From positions 930,001 to 994,000 of the forward strand of contig CAVRYY010000003.1 in assembly GCA_963725655.1 (NCBI GenBank): a stretch of DNA of 64,000 bases, read 5' to 3'. Below, one piece after another: positions 35,212 to 43,817 of the stretch (its first letter is position 1; every line of letters begins with the position of its first letter). The notes beneath the pieces were generated by a model. That model did not search any database, was not told where the DNA came from, and saw nothing but the letters and a program-made list of their open reading frames with translations. Made by a program: the position numbers and the translations under genes. Source of the stretch: CAVRXT01 sp963725655 (lineage in GTDB: Bacteria > Acidobacteriota > Terriglobia > Acidiferrales > UBA7541).

Positions 35212-35340
35212 GGATGCGTCCGAAATGGAGCTCGGCGAATTCTAGCACCTTGTCATCCCGGCGCTTGTCTCGGGGCTTGTCTCGGCGCCAATCTGTTCAG
35301 ACGCGGATTCGCCGTCGCCGGTCTGGCGCATTCGCGTTGG

Positions 35341-35370
35341 TTGACTTTCTCCGAATGCGCTGCCTACCAT
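35341..35370 (+). promoter_or_regulatory. Candidate promoter of the ubiX-prenyltransferase-mqnE operon
   Basis: TTGACT (35341-35346), 18-bp spacer, TACCAT (35365-35370), placing the start about 30 nt before the ubiX ATG. Confidence 0.45.
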
Positions 35371-35405
35371 CGTAGATTGGGGTTGCAGTTACCGGCCTTC
35401 GATCC

Positions 35406-36020
35406 ATGATCATCACACTGGGGATAACCGGGGCGAGCGGGGCGATTTACGCCCAGAAATTGTTGCGGCTGCTGGACGCGGACGCTCGCGTGGAACGGGT
35501 GTATCTGGTGGTGAGCGAAACCGGCCTGCGATTGATTTCCACCGAACTGGGAGTTGTGGCTACCGACCCGAAAAAATTGCCGGCGCTGCTCACCGGGACG
35601 CCCGCAGCGAAAGTGAGCTACCTGCCGAATAAGGATGTGGGGGCGACGGTAGCGTCTGGCAGTGCGATCGTGGATGCCATGATCGTGCTGCCCTGCTCGG
35701 CAGGCACGATCGGAAGCATCGCTGCGGGAACGAGCGACGATTTGCTGGCGCGAGCGGCTGATGTTTGCCTGAAGGAGCGACGCAAGCTGGTGCTATGTCT
35801 ACGGGAAACGCCGCTGAACCGCGTGCATCTTGAAAACTTATTGCGCGTTCATGACGCTGGAGCCATTGTAATGCCCGCGATGCCGGCGTTTTATTTCGAA
35901 CCGAAGACCATCGACGATCTGGTCGAGCAATTTGCCTTTCGCGTGCTGGCGCAGGCAGGGCTGCCGCAGGACGCGCAGTACCGCTGGCAGGGCGGCGCGG
36001 TGAGTAAGGACAAGAGCTAG
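35406..36020 (+). CDS. ubiX: Flavin prenyltransferase UbiX
   Basis: 204 residues. It prenylates FMN to make prenyl-FMN, the cofactor of UbiD-type decarboxylases. The N-terminal GITGASGAIYAQKLL flavin-binding start, the VLPCSAGTIGSIAAG stretch and the C-terminal PAMPAFYFEPKTIDDLV are typical. In futalosine-pathway bacteria a UbiX/UbiD-like pair is thought to act late in menaquinone synthesis; the following prenyltransferase and mqnE fit that role. The partner decarboxylase is not in the window. Confidence 0.93.
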   Translation: MIITLGITGASGAIYAQKLLRLLDADARVERVYLVVSETGLRLISTELGVVATDPKKLPALLTGTPAAKVSYLPNKDVGATVASGSAIVDAMIVLPCSAGTIGSIAAGTSDDLLARAADVCLKERRKLVLCLRETPLNRVHLENLLRVHDAGAIVMPAMPAFYFEPKTIDDLVEQFAFRVLAQAGLPQDAQYRWQGGAVSKDKS

Positions 36021-36070
36021 ACGGCTAACCGCGCTGATTGCGGCCCGAAAATAATATTGGAACATCTTCA

Positions 36071-36952
36071 ATGACCGCGATCGGGAAGAAAATTCGCACG
36101 GTGCTCGAGATGATCAAGTTCGAGCATTCCGTATTCGCGCTGCCGTTCGCACTGGTCGGCGCCCTGTTGGCTGCCCGCGCTTCCGGCACGCGCTGGCCGG
36201 GCGGCTGGCAGATTTTCTGGATCGTGGTGGCAATGGTGGGTGCGCGGTCTGCAGCGATGACCATGAACCGCATCGCCGACATCGATTACGACCGCCGCAA
36301 CCCGCGCACGAAAATGCGCGCTCTCCCGGCAGGCCAGGTGACGCTAGGTTTTGCCGCGGTGTTCACCGCAGTAGCTGCAGCGGTGCTAGTGCTCGCGGCT
36401 TGGAAGCTGAACCCGCTGGCTCTGAAACTTTCGCCGGTTGCGCTGGCGATGCTATTTCTGTATTCCTACACCAAGCGTTTCACCATGTGGTCCCATTTGG
36501 TGCTGGGATTCTGCCTGGGAATGTCGCCGGCCGCGGCGTGGATCGCCATTCGCGGTTCGCTCGATCCGCGTATGTTGATTCTGTGCGCCGCCGTCACCCT
36601 TTGGGTAGGCGGCTTCGACGTCCTCTACGCCTGCCAGGACGTGGAATTCGATAACCAGGCTGGGCTCTTCTCGATTCCCAAACGCTTCGGAATTGCCCGT
36701 TCGCTGGGAATCGCGCGAGCGATGCATCTGGCGATGGTAGCTCTGCTGGCGTGGCTGGCGTGGAGTTTTGCGCTGGGATGGCCGGCCTGGGCGGGGATCG
36801 TGGTGGTAGCGGCGCTGCTGGGCTACGAGCATTCGCTGGTGAAGCCCAATGACCTGAGCAAAATGAATGCTGCGTTTTTCACCGTCAACGGATATATTAG
36901 TTTGTTGTTTCTATTGTTCTGGGGCGCGGCTGCGGTAGTTTCGCCGCACTAG
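36071..36952 (+). CDS. mqnP: UbiA-family prenyltransferase, probable menaquinone pathway (MqnP-type)
   Basis: 293 residues from the ATG at 36071. About eight membrane segments are visible. The first Asp-rich motif is N-R-I-A-D-I-D-Y-D and the second D-V-E-F-D (in YACQDVEFDNQAG), as in 4-hydroxybenzoate-type polyprenyltransferases. It should attach the isoprenoid tail to the naphthoate-like ring precursor. Its position between ubiX and mqnE supports the futalosine pathway rather than ubiquinone synthesis; the symbol is given on that context. Confidence 0.85.
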   Translation: MTAIGKKIRTVLEMIKFEHSVFALPFALVGALLAARASGTRWPGGWQIFWIVVAMVGARSAAMTMNRIADIDYDRRNPRTKMRALPAGQVTLGFAAVFTAVAAAVLVLAAWKLNPLALKLSPVALAMLFLYSYTKRFTMWSHLVLGFCLGMSPAAAWIAIRGSLDPRMLILCAAVTLWVGGFDVLYACQDVEFDNQAGLFSIPKRFGIARSLGIARAMHLAMVALLAWLAWSFALGWPAWAGIVVVAALLGYEHSLVKPNDLSKMNAAFFTVNGYISLLFLLFWGAAAVVSPH

Positions 36953-36968
36953 AATCGGGAGCTGGTAA

Positions 36969-38153
36969 ATGCAAGCGGGACTACACATTAGCGACGCTCG
37001 GCTGGAGCCGATTGCCAGTAAGGTGCTGGCAGGAGAGCGGTTAGATGCGGCTGACGGGCTGGCGCTGTATGAGTCCCACGATCTGCTCGCGGTGGGCTGG
37101 CTGGCGAACCACGTGCGGGAACAGCGGCACGGGGACGCTTGCTATTACAACATCAACCGGCACATCAATCCCACCAACGTTTGCGTCGCGCACTGCCGTT
37201 TGTGCGCTTTTGGCAGGTCCCCCGACCAGCCCGGGGCTTACACCTACGCGCTGGATGAAGTGTGGCTTCGCGCCGCTGAAGGAGTGGCAGGCGGTGCCAC
37301 CGAATTTCACATCGTCGGCGGCCTGCATCCTGATTTGCCGTTTGATTACTACCTCGATTTGATTCGCGGGCTGAAGCAGCGCCACCCGGAAGTTCACCTC
37401 AAGGCGTTCACCATGGTGGAAGTGGGTTACTACGCCCGCATCACCAAGAGCTCGATTCGCGATACCTTGCTGGCGATGAAGGCCGCCGGCGTAGATTCGT
37501 TGCCGGGAGGCGGTGCGGAAATTTTCAATCCGCGGGTGCGCAAAGTGATTTGCGACCACAAAGTGAGCGGGCAGCGCTGGCTGGAAATTGCGCGGACGGC
37601 TCACGAAATCGGCCTGCGGTCCAACGCCACCATGCTCTACGGCCACATTGAAACCAACGAAGAGCGCGTGGAGCACCTGATCATGCTGCGGAATACCCAG
37701 GACATCACCCACGGATTCCAGACGTTCATTCCGCTGGCGTTTCATCCTGACAATACGGCGCTCAGCCATTTGCCCGGACCTACCGGGATCGACGATTTAA
37801 AAATGATCGCGGTATCGCGGCTGATGCTGGATAATTTCGATCACATCAAAGCCTATTGGATCATGTTGACGCCGCGGATCGCGCAAGTGGCCCTGCGTTT
37901 CGGGGCCGACGACATCGACGGCACCGTGGTGGAAGAAAAAATCTACCATGACGCCGGCGCAACGACTCCGCAACACCTGACGCGCGGCGACCTCGAACGG
38001 TTGATCCGGGAAGCCGGCCGGGTGCCGGTCGAGCGCGACACCATGTACAACCGCGTGGACCGCTCGAGCATGCCCCCGATCGTTGAACCGCCTGCGCGTC
38101 CGACGCCGGGCAACAATTTTATTCCTACCGCTACGCTCACTCTGAACGTTTAG
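36969..38153 (+). CDS. mqnE: Aminofutalosine synthase (radical SAM)
   Basis: 394 residues. The radical SAM cluster motif is C72-x3-C76-x2-C79 (CVAHCRLC) after INPTNV, the MqnE/MqnC pattern. FHIVGGLHPDLPF, the SLPGGGAEIFN segment and KAYWIMLTPRIAQVALRFGADDIDGTVVEEKI match MqnE. It joins 3-[(1-carboxyvinyl)oxy]benzoate to SAM to give aminofutalosine. GGGAG precedes the ATG, 16 bp after the prenyltransferase stop, so the three genes form one operon. Confidence 0.93.
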   Translation: MQAGLHISDARLEPIASKVLAGERLDAADGLALYESHDLLAVGWLANHVREQRHGDACYYNINRHINPTNVCVAHCRLCAFGRSPDQPGAYTYALDEVWLRAAEGVAGGATEFHIVGGLHPDLPFDYYLDLIRGLKQRHPEVHLKAFTMVEVGYYARITKSSIRDTLLAMKAAGVDSLPGGGAEIFNPRVRKVICDHKVSGQRWLEIARTAHEIGLRSNATMLYGHIETNEERVEHLIMLRNTQDITHGFQTFIPLAFHPDNTALSHLPGPTGIDDLKMIAVSRLMLDNFDHIKAYWIMLTPRIAQVALRFGADDIDGTVVEEKIYHDAGATTPQHLTRGDLERLIREAGRVPVERDTMYNRVDRSSMPPIVEPPARPTPGNNFIPTATLTLNV

Positions 38154-38162
38154 TCGTGCGGA

Positions 38163-38232
38163 CCGGCGAGCGACGTTTCCGCCCGCCTCCGTTTCTTTCC
38201 ATCGGTTTATTTCCATCAGGGGCGCTCGCCGG
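38163..38232. repeat. Long-range inverted repeat after mqnE
   Basis: CCGGCGAGCG (38163-38172) and CGCTCGCCGG (38223-38232) are perfect complements separated by 50 bp of pyrimidine-rich sequence. It may end the menaquinone operon as a large hairpin. No T-run follows. Confidence 0.55.
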
Positions 38233-38394
38233 AACCGTTGGTGGGCCGCCCCTGCCTTGGTACGTCTACGTACAATGCACGGTGCAGTACCGTATTGTTG
38301 CGGATTGACGCTTTGGAACACCGGGGCTAGTGTGGCCTCCCTGCTTGATGATTTCTGCAAACCGCAGAAGGGCAGGGGAAGCCCAGGTGGCTCG

Positions 38395-39123
38395 ATGCGA
38401 GAATTATTGTCGGACTACGGTGTGTTTTTTGCCGAAAGGCGGTTCTACCGAACTTTATTTTTCGCAGTGCTTCCGGTGCTGTTTATAGCGTCCACCTATT
38501 TGGGCTGGTTGCGCGGCGGGGGAGCGCCAGACGTGGTTCTGAAGTGGATTCGGCCTGAGACGTCCCAGGCGGCAACGCTGTATGTGGCATCGCCGGACCC
38601 TGCACCAACCGCCAAATTGCTTTCGGCCCCGCAGCCGGCGCCTGTCGAAGATAAATCGCTCGCGAATACGCCGATCCTGGGCTGGCCGGTTATGGATTTT
38701 CGCCGTTCGCCAGCCGGTGTGCAGCGGGCAAACCCAACCTCAGAGATGACGGATTCCCATGCATCGCCGGCCCAGCCCGTCTCCGACGCCGGCGGCGAAC
38801 CCGACGCGATGATTATCGTCACGGAAAAATTGCAGGAGGCGCAGCAGCAAGTGAGTGAGATGCGCCGGCAGTTGGCCCAGGCGGAATGGGACTTTAACTT
38901 GTGGAAGCAGCAGACCGCCACGGCCACCGGGGAACGCGATCGGGCCCGGCAACAAGTGAAGGACTTGACCCAACAACTCCGGCAAAACTTCCTGGATTTG
39001 AACTCCGCCCAAGAACTGGCGCAGAGCGTGAAACGGGACTCGCTCACCGAACAGAATCGACTGAAGCAACTTCTCAAGCTCCAGAACACCTGCCAAAACC
39101 ACACTGTCCACGCGTCAAATTAG
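38395..39123 (+). CDS. Single-pass membrane protein with C-terminal coiled coil
   Basis: 242 residues from the ATG at 38395, with AGGTGG 4 bp upstream; the frame is open 46 codons further up without family-like sequence. A transmembrane segment (about 17-36: FFAVLPVLFIASTYLGWL) is followed by a Pro/Ala-rich, probably disordered region. The end (about 140-235) is Gln/Glu/Arg-rich with heptads, predicting a coiled coil (LQEAQQQVSEMRRQLAQAE). No family is recognised; a scaffold or tether role is a guess. Confidence 0.65.
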   Translation: MRELLSDYGVFFAERRFYRTLFFAVLPVLFIASTYLGWLRGGGAPDVVLKWIRPETSQAATLYVASPDPAPTAKLLSAPQPAPVEDKSLANTPILGWPVMDFRRSPAGVQRANPTSEMTDSHASPAQPVSDAGGEPDAMIIVTEKLQEAQQQVSEMRRQLAQAEWDFNLWKQQTATATGERDRARQQVKDLTQQLRQNFLDLNSAQELAQSVKRDSLTEQNRLKQLLKLQNTCQNHTVHASN

Positions 39124-39146
39124 TTCCTACCGCCTTCCAGTGCCCG

Positions 39147-39182
39147 GGCCCCATCTTTCGCTATGCGGAGGAGGATGGGGCC
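39147..39182. terminator. Possible terminator between convergent genes
   Basis: GGCCCCATC (39147-39155) and GATGGGGCC (39174-39182) form a perfect 9-bp stem with an 18-nt loop, between the coiled-coil gene and the GT-C gene. The T content after it is low, so it may work poorly or with Rho. Confidence 0.45.
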
Positions 39183-39238
39183 TTCCCTCTTCAACCCCCC
39201 TGCTACCACGCGATTTTCACCAAGTTGTTCGACAGAAA

Positions 39239-40576
39239 CTATGCGGCTTGCGTCACCGCGTCCCGCGGTGGTTTGGGGCGTAGGCGGCTGAACAACAGCC
39301 AGGCATAAAATGGAGCGTAGGTAAGAAACACGTAGGCCGGTTGGAATTCGAATGTGCCGAACACCCGGTAATCGATCAGGACGTGGTAAGAGAGAAACTG
39401 AAGAACGGTGAGCAGCAACCACGCGGGGTTTGGAAACAGGCACAGTAACGGCACCATCCAGGTGAAATACCAGGAATAGGCGTTGGGGGTGAACATCAGG
39501 ATCGCGCCGATAATCATATAGGCGGCGCGCGCCGGCTCCATTTTGCGCATGGCTGCCCAGCACGCCAACCCCACCGTAATCCCCACTCCGATTCCAGCGG
39601 CAATTTCGTGCGAACCGCTGGCGGCTCGGAGTAATGCGTAAAGACTGGCATTGTTGTTCTGCCAGCGAGACTCGAAGTACGCCATGGTCACCGGGATTTG
39701 CCGGAGAGCGGACCGGTACGGCCAGGCGCACAGCGCCGCAAGAGCCGCGGCGGCGACCCCCTCCCCCCACGCTCGAGCCCGTTTGGGCCATCCATGCCAA
39801 CGCAACCACAGCGGAATCAACATGACAGGGAACGACTTGAGCAGCGCGGCTCCGGCCAGCACCAGCGTTGACTCTCGGGGTCGTGACCGTATAATCACCA
39901 GTGCACCGACCAGTAGCGCCAAAGCCAGGGCATCGGAGTGGCCGCTGCCCGCGAACTCCACGATCACCAACGGATTCCAGGCATAAATAGCGAGTTGGTA
40001 GTTGCGGGCGCCGATCCGGCGCAGCCAGGCCGCCAGGAGAAATAATGTGAGCAGGTCCGCGCCCGCGGGGACCGACTTAAACAGCCGCGGGGTGGGCAAA
40101 TAGCGCGCCGCCTCTCGAAAGGTGAGTTCCGCGAGAGGCGGGTATATCGCGGGGAGTTCCGGGGCCGCGAAATGGCGTACGGCGGCTTCGCGAAGATCGT
40201 TCAGGCGCGGGTCGTTGGGACTGATGGCGTAGGGATTCCAGCCCGCGAGCTGCACCCGGCCGTCCCAGCGGTAGCGGTAGAGATCCTCGGAAAGCGTGGG
40301 AGCGAGCGGCCACAGCGTAAGGCGAAACAGGACGGCGGTGGCTAGAATCAGCCACAGGCCGGCGCGCGAATCGCGCGAGTGTTCGAACAGGTAGAGAAAA
40401 ATAAAATAGAGCACGCCGGCGGCGAAGCCGGTGGCGATGAACGCGAGGACGTAGAGTTCGAGGTTGCCCAGCCGATGCAGGTACAGATAGGCCGGCTCGA
40501 GCAGCAAGCCGCCTGCCGCCGCGAGCCATCCCTGCGCAGGGAACCGTCGCGGCGGGATTCGAATTTCGGTCAACAT
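39239..40576 (-). CDS. Polytopic GT-C glycosyltransferase (GT87/MptB-like)
   Basis: 445 residues with about ten hydrophobic segments. The first large loop has SEDLYRYRWDGRVQLAGWNPY, where the acidic D and the D-G-x-x-x-x-G-x-N-P-Y pattern match polyprenyl-phosphate-dependent mannosyltransferases. IYPPLAELTF and NPLVIVEFAGSGHSDALAL are further family-type stretches. It should transfer a sugar from a polyprenyl-phosphate donor on the outer face of the inner membrane. It is divergent from the GT2 gene with only 17 bp between start codons. Confidence 0.78.
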   Translation of the reverse strand: MLTEIRIPPRRFPAQGWLAAAGGLLLEPAYLYLHRLGNLELYVLAFIATGFAAGVLYFIFLYLFEHSRDSRAGLWLILATAVLFRLTLWPLAPTLSEDLYRYRWDGRVQLAGWNPYAISPNDPRLNDLREAAVRHFAAPELPAIYPPLAELTFREAARYLPTPRLFKSVPAGADLLTLFLLAAWLRRIGARNYQLAIYAWNPLVIVEFAGSGHSDALALALLVGALVIIRSRPRESTLVLAGAALLKSFPVMLIPLWLRWHGWPKRARAWGEGVAAAALAALCAWPYRSALRQIPVTMAYFESRWQNNNASLYALLRAASGSHEIAAGIGVGITVGLACWAAMRKMEPARAAYMIIGAILMFTPNAYSWYFTWMVPLLCLFPNPAWLLLTVLQFLSYHVLIDYRVFGTFEFQPAYVFLTYAPFYAWLLFSRLRPKPPRDAVTQAA

Positions 40577-40593
40577 GTAAAGGCGGAGAAAAT

Positions 40594-42234
40594 TTGCTCT
40601 GGTTCAACCAAATAGCGGTGGCCCTGCTGGCCAGCAATAACCCGCTGCGGGGCTATTGGGATAAGCTCACCAACCGGACGTTCAACGGAATTTATCAGCC
40701 GAACATGTTCGACGTGGCGGTGATGCTGCCGTATTTTCTGGTGCTGGTGGTATTGGCATCGTACGGGATTCATCGTTACGTGCTGGTCTACACGTATTTC
40801 AAGTATCGTCATCGAGTCCCGCCAACGCCTCCGGTTCCGACGGAGTGGCCCAAGGTTACCATACAGCTTCCGATCTTCAACGAGCGCTACGTGATCGAAC
40901 GGCTGATCGAAACGGTGGCGCAATTCGATTATCCGCGCGACCGCCTGGAGATTCAGGTACTCGATGACTCGACCGACGAAACCCAGCAGGTCGCTTTCCA
41001 TTGCGTGGAGCGCCATCAGCAGCTCGGCCTTCCGATTACCTATCTGCACCGCACCAACCGCGAAGGATTCAAAGCCGGCGCGCTGCAGGAAGGACTGAAA
41101 TCCGCAAGCGGCGATTTCATCGCTATTTTTGACGCCGATTTCCTGCCGCCTGCCGATTTTCTGGTCCGCACCATGCCCTATTTCATCGATCCCAAGCTGG
41201 CCATGGTGCAGACGCGCTGGACATACATCAATCGCGGATATTCCGGTCTCACCGAGGCCGAAGCCATTTTGCTGGATGGACACTTCGTCATCGAGCATTC
41301 GGCGCGATATCGCCGCGGGCTGTTTTTCAATTTCAATGGAACCGGCGGAGTGTGGCGCCGCGAAGCGATCGGCGATTCGGGAGGCTGGCAGCACGATACG
41401 CTGACCGAAGACACCGATCTTTCCTATCGCGCGCAACTCCGTGGATGGAAGTTTATCTACCTGCCGGAAATCGAGTGCCCTTCGGAGTTGCCGGTGGAGA
41501 TGAACGCGTTCAAATCGCAGCAGGCCCGCTGGGCGAAGGGTTTGATGCAGACCGCGAAAAAGATATTGCCGCAAGTGATGCGCGCGGATGTGCCCATCCA
41601 CGTCAAAGCCGAGGCTTTCTTTCACCTCACCGCGAACATCAGCTATCCGCTGATGGTATTTCTTTCAATCATTTTGCTTCCGGCCATGGTGGTGCGATTT
41701 TACCAGGGATGGTTTCAGGTGCTGGTGATCGACCTCCCGCTGTTCATCGCTTCCACTTGCTCGATTTCGAGTTTCTATCTCACTTCCGAACGCGTTTTAT
41801 ATCCCAAAACCTGGAAGCGCTCGATCCTCTATATGCCCTTCGTCATGGCCATCGGAATCGGGCTGTCCGTCCGGAATGCGGCCGGAGTCATGGAAGCGCT
41901 CTTCGGGGTGAAGAGCGAATTTGTCCGCACTCCGAAATACAACATTGAGGGCCAGGGCCAGCAACGGGGTAATTGGTCGCATAAGAAATATAAGAAAAGC
42001 GCTGGATGGATGCCCTTCGCGGAAGTGTTTCTGGGATTGTATTTCCTGGCCACGGTTGGCTATGCCATTCAGAACGAAAATTACGCCACCGTGCCGTTTC
42101 TGCTGCTCTTCGTGTGGGGATATCTTTACACCGGACTGATGTCGCTCGCGCAGGTGTACCTCGAGCGTTTGCGCTTCGGCGTCGTGGATGCGGGGGAAGT
42201 CCGTCCGGCAGCGACCGGCGCTCCGGGTTTCTGA
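40594..42234 (+). CDS. Membrane-embedded GT2 glycosyltransferase (cellulose-synthase-like)
   Basis: 546 residues from a TTG start with GGAG about 6 bp upstream. Catalytic motifs are in order: D124-D125 (LDDSTDE), D180-A-D182 (IFDADF), T271-E-D273 and Q309-x2-R312-W313. One membrane segment lies near 43-60, and several more in the C-terminal third. Such enzymes polymerise or transfer beta-linked sugars onto lipid or polysaccharide. The close divergent GT-C gene suggests a shared glycan or glycolipid pathway. Confidence 0.9.
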   Translation: MLWFNQIAVALLASNNPLRGYWDKLTNRTFNGIYQPNMFDVAVMLPYFLVLVVLASYGIHRYVLVYTYFKYRHRVPPTPPVPTEWPKVTIQLPIFNERYVIERLIETVAQFDYPRDRLEIQVLDDSTDETQQVAFHCVERHQQLGLPITYLHRTNREGFKAGALQEGLKSASGDFIAIFDADFLPPADFLVRTMPYFIDPKLAMVQTRWTYINRGYSGLTEAEAILLDGHFVIEHSARYRRGLFFNFNGTGGVWRREAIGDSGGWQHDTLTEDTDLSYRAQLRGWKFIYLPEIECPSELPVEMNAFKSQQARWAKGLMQTAKKILPQVMRADVPIHVKAEAFFHLTANISYPLMVFLSIILLPAMVVRFYQGWFQVLVIDLPLFIASTCSISSFYLTSERVLYPKTWKRSILYMPFVMAIGIGLSVRNAAGVMEALFGVKSEFVRTPKYNIEGQGQQRGNWSHKKYKKSAGWMPFAEVFLGLYFLATVGYAIQNENYATVPFLLLFVWGYLYTGLMSLAQVYLERLRFGVVDAGEVRPAATGAPGF

Positions 42235-42314
42235 GCGGCGTCCGTGCGTGGAAATCTTTTCCGGAGTAGATCGGGCGCACCGCGTGCGCCGGTGTTAGTG
42301 GATAGGGAGGCTGG

Positions 42315-43691
42315 ATGAAGCGGCGAATGGTTGCGATAGTGGCGGCGGCAGCGACAGTCTGCGTGCTGATCGTATGCGTCCAAATGGCGCACGCACGGTT
42401 CGGTCAGTCCAATAGCGAATATCAGGAGCGCCGCGCGAAGCTGGCCGCGGGGGTAGATGGTCCGGTGGTCGTGTTCGGCTACACCGGGCACGAAGATGCC
42501 TCGGAGGTCGCGATTTTCTTTCAGGAAGAGAGCTTCTACTACCTCACCGGCCACAGCGAGCCAGGCGCCGCTCTGATCCTGTTGCCCAAGAAGCCGAATG
42601 CCAAGGCGGTGGATGGTCCCAGCGAAATTTTCTATCTTCCGGCGCACGATCCGAGAAAAGAACGATGGGAAGGGCCGCAGATGGGCCCAAGCGATCCGGG
42701 CGTGACCGAAAAAACGGGCTTCGCGGAGGTGCGTCCGTTCGACAAGATGGAGGGCGATCTGCAGAAGCTGTCGGCAACGTATTCGAATTTCTATACGCTG
42801 ATGGCGCCTAAAGATGAGGAAGGCTACCCGCATTTCGGCAACTGGAACGCATGGTTGCATCGGGCGGCGCCCAGCGCCAAGCTGCGCGACGTCTCTCGCG
42901 AAATTTTCGCAATGCGGCAAACGAAGTCCGCAGGCGAGCTGGCGCTGCTGCAAAAAGCGGTGGACCTTTCGGTGGACGCGCACTTGGACGCCATGAAGCG
43001 CATGCGCCCGGGGCTGTTTGAATACCAGGTGGCGGCGCGCATGAAGGAAATTCACGAATTCGGGGGTTGCGCGCGCGAAGCCTATTCGCCGATTGTCGGC
43101 GCGGGCTTCAATTCCACGGTGCTGCACTACGCGCGGTTAGATAACGAAATCCATGACGGGGATGTCGTGGTGATTGACGTGGCAGGAGAATATGGCGGTT
43201 ACGCGGCGGACATCACCCGCACGTTGCCGGCTAACGGAAAGTTCACCCCCCGCCAGCGCGAAATCTACGAAATCGTCCTCGGCGCGCAGAATGCCGCGAT
43301 CGATGCGGTGAGGCCCGGCATGCGGATGTATGGCGAGGGCAAAAATCTGCAGGAAATCACCCAGAAGTATATCGACGGCCACGGCAAGGACAGGAACGGG
43401 AAATCCCTGCTGCCTTACTACATTCACGGCGTGAGCCACCATCTGGGATTGGACGTTCACGATCCCGGCGAGCGCGATCGCAAACTCGAACCGGGAATGG
43501 TGATCACCGTCGAGCCCGGAATCTACATTCCGGACGAAAAAATTGGCGTGCGCATCGAGGACGACGTTTTGGTCACCAAAGACGGTCATCAGTTGCTCAC
43601 CGCACGGCTGCCTCGCACCGTGGACGAAGTAGAGAAGGTAATGGCCGAGGGCCGGGCGAGCTCCGGAGCCGCCGCGGTAAACGGAAATTAG
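42315..43691 (+). CDS. Secreted Xaa-Pro aminopeptidase (M24B, PepP-like)
   Basis: 458 residues with an N-terminal signal peptide (about 1-27), unusual for the normally cytoplasmic PepP. The dinuclear metal ligands are D288 (VIDVAGEYG), D299 (AADITRT), H375 (HGVSHHLGLDVHD), E400 (VEPGIYI) and E415 (RIEDDV). The N-terminal domain (about 35-190) has the usual creatinase fold pattern. It removes N-terminal residues before proline. GGGAGG precedes the ATG. It is followed at 127 bp by the saccharopine-dehydrogenase-like gene on the same strand. Confidence 0.92.
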   Translation: MKRRMVAIVAAAATVCVLIVCVQMAHARFGQSNSEYQERRAKLAAGVDGPVVVFGYTGHEDASEVAIFFQEESFYYLTGHSEPGAALILLPKKPNAKAVDGPSEIFYLPAHDPRKERWEGPQMGPSDPGVTEKTGFAEVRPFDKMEGDLQKLSATYSNFYTLMAPKDEEGYPHFGNWNAWLHRAAPSAKLRDVSREIFAMRQTKSAGELALLQKAVDLSVDAHLDAMKRMRPGLFEYQVAARMKEIHEFGGCAREAYSPIVGAGFNSTVLHYARLDNEIHDGDVVVIDVAGEYGGYAADITRTLPANGKFTPRQREIYEIVLGAQNAAIDAVRPGMRMYGEGKNLQEITQKYIDGHGKDRNGKSLLPYYIHGVSHHLGLDVHDPGERDRKLEPGMVITVEPGIYIPDEKIGVRIEDDVLVTKDGHQLLTARLPRTVDEVEKVMAEGRASSGAAAVNGN

Positions 43692-43817
43692 ACCGTAAAA
43701 CGTGGAAGTGGGCTGCGACGTGGAAGCGCGTTCGAAACCGTGCCGCTACGGCCGCGCAACCACAATTGCAGCAGGCCGGCTGAACCCGATGGATCCGTCG
43801 AATGGAGCGGCGAGCTG

